Below are positions 17,246 to 21,835 of a stretch of DNA of 21,835 nt, piece by piece. Both the position numbers and the translations under genes were made by a program. How positions within the stretch are numbered: the stretch's first letter is position 1; each line of letters starts with the position of its first letter. Origin of the DNA: Azolla pinnata (lineage: Eukaryota > Streptophyta > Polypodiopsida > Salviniales > Salviniaceae). The DNA is taken from positions 1 to 21,835 of the forward strand of contig JBBBWG010010379.1 of the NCBI GenBank assembly GCA_037176905.1. The letters are read 5' to 3'. The notes beneath the pieces were generated by a model, which was given only the letters and a program-made list of their open reading frames with translations, was not told the origin of the DNA and ran no database searches.

Positions 17246-17965
17246 GACATTCTGGTTTGCCGCGAAATTTTGCCGCGACTTTGCCGCGACAAGGGGAAAA
17301 TTTTACCGCCACTTTTGCCGCGAGATTTTCCGGGATATTACCGCGAAATTTTTCGTTGACTTTGCTGCAAAATATCCATGAGTTTACCGCGACCATATCC
17401 GTAACAATTGCAGCAACAATTTTGCACTTTGCCGGGAATTTTGCCGCGAACATTACTGCTATTTTACCGCGATGATTTCTGGACATTTGCTGCAATATTC
17501 CCGCGGTTTTTGCCGCTTATTTGCAAGGACTTTACCGCGAGCTTTGCCTGGTAATTCCTGCACAGTTGCCGCAACATTTGCCGCACAGTTGTCGGGACAT
17601 TTCTGCAAATTAGCTGGGATATTTCCGCATATTTACTGCATATTGGCTGCATGTTTGCTGGGACTGTGCCGCTTGTTTACAGCAAATTTGCCGCGTGTTT
17701 GTTGGATCATTACCGCACATATTGCTGAATATTTGTCGCAAGTTTGCAACATAGTTAGTGTGAGTTTGCAGCATGTTTACCGCAAGTTAGCTGCAAATTT
17801 GCCGCGAGTTTGCTGCAAGTTTGCCGCGAGTTTGCAGCTTATTTATCGCGGGTTTGCTGCAAATTTACCGCGAATTTGCTGCAACATTGCCGCTTGTTTG
17901 TTGCGAATTTGCCGCTTTTTTGCTAGAATTTTGCTGCATGTATAGCTGCAAATTTGCCGCGTGTT
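17246..17965 (+). repeat. Module 2 array: 11-12 bp TTTGCCGCGA tandem repeat
   Basis: About 60 degenerate units with consensus TTTGCYGCRAR fill this stretch. Units are mostly 12 bp near the head and settle to exactly 11 bp in the right half, for example 17794-17900: TTTGCCGCGAG, TTTGCTGCAAG, TTTGCCGCGAG, TTTGCAGCTTA, TTTATCGCGGG. One GC(C/T)GC core per 11 bp places the cores on one face of the helix. Translated ORFs across it (17257, 17472, 17821 plus; 17214, 17464 minus) are Arg/Ala/Cys-rich repeats and not credible proteins. CACTA elements carry short subterminal repeats bound by their transposase; this is the likeliest meaning. Confidence 0.8.
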
Positions 17966-18264
17966 TGCATCGAATGATCCTGACTACGATATTGATCTTG
18001 AATTAAAAACTAATTATATTTTTCAAAACCCAAAATTGGGGATCTCAAATTAAATTTCGCAAATATATTACAATATTGTTCAGTAACAATACAAGGTTAA
18101 ATATATTACAAGGTGGGAATTACAATACAATTTAATATTATACAAGCAATACCAAAAAGAAATTTAAGGGGAAGGGTTATATTAACTAGGGTTATTATCA
18201 TCGTACATTTCAAACCCTAGTGTATCATAATGACCAGAACCGGGGTCGATGTGGGTCGCCTCCG
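17966..18264. other. Region after module 2, no clear gene
   Basis: Immediately after the array the DUF4216-like acidic character resumes in one frame (DPDYDIDLELKTNYIFQNPK, TAA at about 18054), possibly the continuation of the gene interrupted by module 2. After that the sequence is AT-rich with two ATTACAAGGT/AATACAAGGT words (about 18089 and 18107) resembling the module starts, but no other feature. Confidence 0.3.
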
Positions 18265-18338
18265 TGTCTGACACATCTTCACCTTTTCAGTCCCTTCCTC
18301 ATGTCTGACACATCTTCACATTTTCAGTCGTTTCTCCC
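18265..18338 (+). repeat. 37-bp tandem duplication
   Basis: Units 18265-18301 and 18302-18338 both begin TGTCTGACACATCTTCAC and continue with TTTTCAGTC. The difference is a few bases. Each contains a TTTTCAG that could act as a 3' splice site on the plus strand. Confidence 0.8.
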
Positions 18339-18966
18339 CGCCTAAATTTCAAAATCCAAACTTTTTTATTCCATTGCGTAGCTTGCTCTCTGCTGGTTCG
18401 ATTCAAGCCAAAAAACTTGGAAATCCGATATCGCACGAGGGAGCTATGAGCTTTTTCTGGTGAATACGTCGCTTCGCTCTGGGTTTTGCTCGAGTAATTG
18501 ATCCCCGCGAGCATTCGGTTAATCTTCGGCTTCGCCCTCCAAGTCAGCATTATCGTTCGGGCGCACCTCTGGCTGTATGCCCAACCCTACCCTAGAATCA
18601 GTTGGTCGTCCGTGATCACTCCCCGACTTCTAAAATACATCTAGGACTCTATTCGTGGATGTAATCGACGATACTCCTCCTCGTTCGGATACGGCCAACG
18701 ACCAACCAGCTCCATCTACAGAAAAACATCGATCGATTTTAATTAAGGTTTACGGTTTTTAATATTATATTAATTAAATAAACATTTATAATTTACTAAA
18801 ATACTTACAAACTCGGCCCTGAAAACTGCAACACCTCCGCTACCCCATCTAACTGCCGACCCTAACCTCATCTGGGTCGCACGCGCAGCGACATGTCAAG
18901 CAGACCGTTCTGACGCCCCTCGTGCTAAAGCTGCTCTCCACTCGGCATCGACGCGCACTGTGACGA
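18299..18966 (-). CDS. Possible minus-strand exons of an unidentified gene
   Basis: On the minus strand, 18966 down to about 18811 reads VRVDAEWRAALARGASERSA, then one TGA, then a Gly/Val/Ala-rich segment ending GVAVFRAEF before GTAAGTATTT, an excellent 5' splice site. A possible 3' splice (CTGTAG, about 18716) leads into ELVGRWPYPNEEEYRRLHPR. Lower down, 18550-18299 is an 83-codon open stretch containing SSLVRYRISKFFGLNRTSRE. The GC-rich first part and splice site suggest a real gene, perhaps a transposase N-terminal part, but I recognise no domain and there is an internal stop. Confidence 0.25.
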
Positions 18967-18969
18967 GCT

Positions 18970-19110
18970 CAAGTAGGATCGAGCGAATTGAGCGAATCGG
19001 ATCCGGTAGATGTGGATGCGATCGTGATTAACTTGCGCCTCCGTCCTCTGCTCCACACCAAGACTCCGCGACTTGCGCCTCTACGATCCCCCTGCTTGAA
19101 TCGCTGTGAG
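18970..19110 (+). pseudogene. P450 copy 4: 3' remnant (deleted last exon)
   Basis: 18976-19030 matches the end of the copy 2 intron (GCGAATCGGATC, GATGCGATCGTGATTA; compare 11697-11735). About ten bases later, CACACCAAGACTCCG (19052) matches the very end of the copy 2 last exon (12360). About 600 bp, the whole I-helix to heme region, is missing between them. The tail reads CGCCTCTACGATCCCCCTGC, then TTGAATCGCTG, as in copy 2. The 3' flank stays collinear with copy 2 to about 19315, including the tRNA-like piece. Only the exon edge is left, so nothing functional is encoded. Confidence 0.7.
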
Positions 19111-19239
19111 CAAGAGTTCTGTGAGGAGCTGGGTCACCCAACCTTGAATGTCAGGGACAGATACATACAGCTCTAGAACTTTCTAGAACATCAAAAAACA
19201 AAGATTAAGTCGATATGTTTTGATATTTATTATCATGTG

Positions 19240-19293
19240 TTTGATCAACCGATTAGAAAAAGGTCGTGGGTTTGAAACCTGTGTATGTGACAC
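19240..19293 (+). repeat. tRNA-like sequence, copy C
   Basis: TTTGATCAACCGATTAG is followed directly by AAGGTCGTGGGTTTGAAACCT (19260-19280), whose second half is an almost perfect B-box. Compared with copy B, about 25 bases between the D-arm-like and T-arm-like parts are deleted. It is followed by TATGTGACACTGAAC, as in copy B. Confidence 0.45.
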
Positions 19294-19315
19294 TGAACTA
19301 TTTTAATCTTCAACC

Positions 19316-19500
19316 TTAAAGAGTCAGTTCGATAGCATGCTTGGCCCGAGTAGATGTGCCCATTTCGGAAGAGCTTACAATTTATTAAGTCTTGGCCTCA
19401 CAGACTCTTTCCTCCCTTAATTTGGCACTCCGTTTTACTAACAAAAGGACCTTTCAATTGAAAAGAGAACGGAAACAAAAAAAAACATTGGCCCAAAGTC
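19316..19500. other. Spacer with nothing recognised
   Basis: Non-coding spacer between the P450 copy 4 flank and the next open stretch. Apart from a run of nine A residues at about 19478-19486, no repeat or signal stood out. Confidence 0.4.
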
Positions 19501-19502
19501 AT

Positions 19503-20066
19503 CATGGAATCTTTCAGACAACACCTTTTGCAAAACAATAGAGATAACAACGAATTTAGTTGATTGGAATACGACAAATGGGTTGATGGGATTCAAATTG
19601 GAATCATGGGCGAACATGATCTATGTCCTTTTTACATGTCGCTGAGCACGTGAGCTAATTGAGGTTTCAATGAGGGTTGGTAGGGCTTATTTCTATGGCT
19701 TCGATCAAGTGTCGTCTTGCAAGGATCCAAGTTGTGAAAGTCTGTATTGGATCTGAAGCAACGGCCAACGATGAAGATTGTGAACACTAGAAGCGTTTAT
19801 ATTGAGAGAACGATTTCTTCGTGGCCAAGAAGGCTAAGAAGCAAATACATTTCTTGAGAGAACTTGTGGAAGAGATGAAATCAACACAAGTCTCCGTAAC
19901 ACGGTCGGAATACTGTTTCTGTGTGTACCATGTTCACGAGGCAAAGGTTCTAACCAAACAACTTTTCTCCAATTCTTTTAATACTCTACAAGATTACAAA
20001 GGATTGCTGATCGATGAAGATCACGTAAGCTCGATCAACCTTAAAACACTGGAAATCTCAAAATAA
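19503..20066 (+). pseudogene. Unidentified broken gene related to repeat R2
   Basis: ATG at 19504 opens MESFRQHLLQNNRDNNEFS, then a stop, then WVDGIQIGIMGEHDLC. Further on, RAYFYGFDQ (about 19687) and ENDFFVAKKAKKQIHFL (about 19808) resemble, in swapped order, GGAMPYFYGFNQD and ENDIFVVKHIRKLRFNL of R2 at 5600-5720 and 20590-20710. The last open piece (19821-20066) includes FLRELVEEMKSTQV and ends at TAA. This looks like an older, rearranged relative of R2. I do not recognise the protein family. Confidence 0.3.
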
Positions 20067-20431
20067 GACGTTTTTGTCAAAATTTCAAAAGGTTGTTTTG
20101 GAGGTGGAAATGTACAAGAAAAGTGGTTGTACTGTAATGATATGATATTTTACGGAGCTACAAGCGCTTCACAATGGCCTAGAAGGATCAAATAGCCAAC
20201 TAGGCTACAACAGCTAGGCTCTGTCAGGTATGGGCATGATATAGAATCTCAAGCATGTTGCTTCTGGGATTGCAATTACTCGCAACGACTATATGAAATG
20301 TAGATTGGTTGGATGTCTATGACAAATTTTTCTAAAAGATTTTTCAAGGATTCATTGATTTATGTCAATTTGATAGTATGAGAGGCCTCAAAAGTGTATT
20401 CGCTCGTGAACATTTAAGTAAAGAATGTCCA

Positions 20432-20455
20432 CTCTCTCTCTCTCTCTCTCTCTCT
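20432..20455 (+). repeat. CT dinucleotide microsatellite
   Basis: Twelve uninterrupted CT units. Plant promoters often carry such pyrimidine tracts, but this one lies about 600 bp before the P450 copy 3 start. A similar CT run occurs in the copia LTR at 4841-4857. Confidence 0.9.
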
Positions 20456-20559
20456 AAAATCAAGGAACAATGAGACAATCAAAGAGAGACTCCTTGATAG
20501 AAACAAAGACAAAGAAAAAGGAGATAAAAGGCTAACAGCAACACATGCTAGGAATCTTT

Positions 20560-20985
20560 GCAAACAGTAGCGACGATAGTTACAAGCTATTGAACCTATC
20601 GATGAAAATGATATCTTTGTATGTCCTGGAGCATGTGAGGAAATTGAGGTTCAATCTGGGTGGGCAATGCCTTATTTTTACGGTTTCAATCAAGATAAGT
20701 ATTGGGTGATCCAGATCTCTGTCGCTACTGGAAAGATACACAATTCGCTTTACACAACAGTCTACAGTGGCATCGCATTGAACACAAGAAGCCCAATCAA
20801 TGGTGCTACCAAACAGCAATAAAATGAATGATTTGTTGCTCTCAACTTTTGATGACCCGATTTGGGCATGTGCATTCGATTCGATTCACATTACGACTAG
20901 CTCTAGCTTATTTCGCTGCTCCACTTTAAATGAGAAATAGTTGGGGTTTCGCCTTCACTGTGGCATGCCGCATTTTGATGACGAA
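20560..20985 (+). repeat. Dispersed repeat R2, copy 2
   Basis: This parallels 5592-5985 closely, in both the open part and the following non-coding part (ACTAGCTCTAGCTTATTTCG). One frame is open from about 20591 to TAA at about 20821. It reads AIEPIDENDIFVCPGACEEI, AMPYFYGFNQDKYWVIQIS and VATGKIHNSLYTTVYSG. Small indels relative to copy 1 shift the middle, so the two predicted proteins agree only at their ends. The family is not recognised. Its position directly before the copy 3 promoter, without the insertion seen in copy 1, shows the ancestral arrangement. Confidence 0.6.
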
Positions 20986-20999
20986 AACAACGGATCGAA

Positions 21000-21063
21000 G
21001 CACGTGGGCTTATATAGATTTTACTCAACAACACATGCGTGCATTCATAATCGAGTATAAAAG
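21000..21063 (+). promoter_or_regulatory. Promoter of P450 copy 3
   Basis: A G-box CACGTG (21001-21006, within GCACGTGGGC, ABRE-like) lies directly before TATATAG (21011-21017). A second TATA box, TATAAAA, is at 21056-21062. From the first TATA a start near 21045 would include the ATG at 21076. From the second, transcription would begin after it and use the ATG at 21103 or 21112. Copy 1 has both TATA motifs but not the G-box, so the two copies would differ in bZIP/bHLH response if active. No expression data are available to me. Confidence 0.55.
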
Positions 21064-21075
21064 TACTATTCGAGG

Positions 21076-21286
21076 ATGAGAAAAAGGAAGACTCCAAAGT
21101 ATATGAATGAAATGAAGCATTCGGAGGATGCGGAATTAGAGTGGAGTGGTAGCCTTCCGGCCAGCAGCAGCAGCTGGATGCACACATTCTCGATAGCTGC
21201 GTTCGGATGGTGGGTGCTCTTGGTGGCAGGGCTAGCAACTCTAGAGGTACAACTATGGTGGTGGAGATGGGGTCGGAGAGCGGCAG
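21076..21286 (+). CDS. P450 copy 3: exon 1 (membrane anchor), apparently intact
   Basis: ATG at 21076 (alternatives 21103 and 21112, in frame) opens a polar 25-residue leader, then LEWSGSLPASSSSWMH, a hydrophobic anchor (FSIAAFGWWVLLVAGLATL) and the WWWRWGRRAA stop-transfer. This is the usual N-terminal ER anchor plus basic cluster of a microsomal P450. The exon ends at GCAG/GTACAC (21286) in phase 1. There is no stop and the promoter is present, so this copy may be functional; the remainder lies beyond the window. The leader before the anchor is longer than in typical plant P450s and differs in frame from copy 1, so the true start may be downstream. Confidence 0.75.
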
Positions 21287-21531
21287 GTACACGTTAGGAC
21301 ACCAAGTTATTTAAATACATTTAATAACAGTTTGAGCCCTACACATAACAGCAAATACATAGTCTACTGCCGTTATGTACGCGAGCACGATTCCTGCAGA
21401 AGGGCGGTAATAAATTCATATCCGATACGATTGCGCAGTAGTATGAAAAAACTCTTTCCCACTGTAAGGGAGGTTCATCATAAATGCTAGAAAGTCTGTT
21501 GTTTTTTTACCTTCGAAGAAAACTCTTTCAG
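21287..21531 (+). other. P450 copy 3 intron 1 (single unit)
   Basis: This 245-bp intron runs from GTACAC to CTCTTTCAG. It contains once each the landmarks repeated many times in copy 2: CTACACATAACAG, TACTGCCGTTATG, AACTCTTTCCCA-TGTAA and TTTACCTTCGAAGAAAACTC. It defines the ancestral unit for the multiplied intron at 8859-10414. Confidence 0.8.
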
Positions 21532-21576
21532 GCAGCAACAACAACAACAACAACAACCACAACCACAACCACAACC

Positions 21577-21615
<39 letters not shown>

Positions 21616-21835
21616 GGAGAAGGTGGTTGAAGTATCAGGGCATGGCAAAGGAGAAGGAGGAGGGTGGTGGTCAGCACCATGATCATCATGATGTTCATCA
21701 TCATCGACTTCCTCCGGGGCCGAGGCTGTCGGGGATGGTGCCAGTGGTGGGGCACCTGCCGTGGTTGATGGCGGCGAAGAGGTCGTTGCACGAGCACCTC
21801 GCGGGGCTCGCGAGGGCCCACGGGCCGATCGTGTT
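21532..21835 (+). CDS. P450 copy 3: start of exon 2 (poly-Asn linker, proline hinge), runs off the window
   Basis: Spliced in phase 1, it begins Gly-Ser followed by seven Asn, a His-Asn alternation and twelve more Asn. These are encoded by AAC/CAC triplets at 21537-21614, 26 codons in all. Then come RRRWLKYQGMAKEKEEGGG, a His-rich stretch (HHDHHDVHHH), the hinge LPPGPRLSGMVPVVGHLP and SLHEHLAGLARAHGPIVF to the edge. Compared with copy 2, the Asn run is expanded and the His run shorter and interrupted. The linker lies between membrane anchor and catalytic domain on the cytosolic face, where length changes may be tolerated. The frame is open to the last base. Confidence 0.8.

Noticed and set aside
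17214..17945. Several Cys/Ala/Arg-rich ORFs through the second array
   Set aside because: They are frames across an 11-12 bp repeat, present on both strands, and vary with indels between units. They are not credible as genes.
15645..17965. CRISPR-like array
   Set aside because: The units are 11-12 bp, contiguous and without unique spacers, in a plant-type genome context. This is a tandem repeat.
18601..18710. 9-bp inverted repeat GTTGGTCGT / ACGACCAAC
   Set aside because: The arms are about 90 bp apart with no flanking duplication. Too short to support a mobile element or hairpin function.
21416..21821. Minus-strand poly-Leu/poly-Val ORFs
   Set aside because: They are complements of the AAC repeat in P450 exon 2 and have no other support.

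Overview
The window looks like intergenic, repeat-rich nuclear DNA of a land plant. Evidence: a Ty1/copia element, a DUF4216 exon pair typical of CACTA (En/Spm) transposons, plant-type telomere-like motifs (TTTAGGG and its complement), GT-AG introns, and an A-type (CYP71-clan-like) cytochrome P450 with GC-rich exons and AT-rich introns. I cannot fix the species. The second transposase-like family (DUF7869-like, motif HTHDHIDQ) is one I associate with bryophytes, lycophytes and ferns as well as non-plants; that is a weak hint only. No intact standard gene is fully contained in the window. The only gene that looks unbroken runs off the right edge.

Layout. 1-160: a canonical heat-shock element and a tRNA-like repeat. 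About 300-5007: a decayed Ty1/copia element with gag, protease, integrase, a truncated RT and RNase H, then a polypurine tract and one LTR. It carries several nonsense codons, a frameshift and two internal deletions, and no left LTR is visible. 5047-5985: short tandem duplications and two dispersed repeat families, R1 (gag-like) and R2. 5985-6880: a degenerate minisatellite-like insertion in a promoter. 6898-12404: two broken copies of one P450 gene, copy 1 (exon 1 only) and copy 2 (exon 1 to last exon, internally deleted). 12.6-13.4 kb: featureless AT-rich DNA. 13.4-15.5 kb, minus strand: a decayed DUF7869-like gene. 15.5-18.0 kb: two related modules, each made of a CAYTACAAGG start, a 23-bp inverted repeat and an 11-12 bp GCCGCGA-type tandem array. 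Between them lie the DUF4216 exons. 18.3-18.97 kb: possible minus-strand exons. 18.97-19.3 kb: the 3' end of a further P450 copy. 19.5-20.98 kb: unknown ORFs and R2. 21.0-21.835 kb: promoter, exon 1, intron 1 and the start of exon 2 of P450 copy 3.

How it fits together. I read this as a tandem P450 array whose members were duplicated along with their promoter-side repeats (R1, R2) and then broken by deletion, chimeric recombination and transposon insertion. Copies 1, 2 and 3 share the exon 1/intron 1 structure. Intron 1 is 245 bp in copy 3. In copy 2 it has grown to 1556 bp by tandem repetition of nearly the whole intron, leaving splice-site-like junctions between units. The P450 exons also carry poly-Asn, poly-His and poly-Asp runs encoded by trinucleotide repeats.

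The strongest candidate for something undescribed is the pair of hairpin-plus-helically-spaced-repeat modules around the DUF4216 gene. They may be the subterminal regions of an unusual CACTA family. The multiplied P450 intron comes second. No computation was possible: domain calls come from motif recognition, and borders marked approximate were placed by eye.
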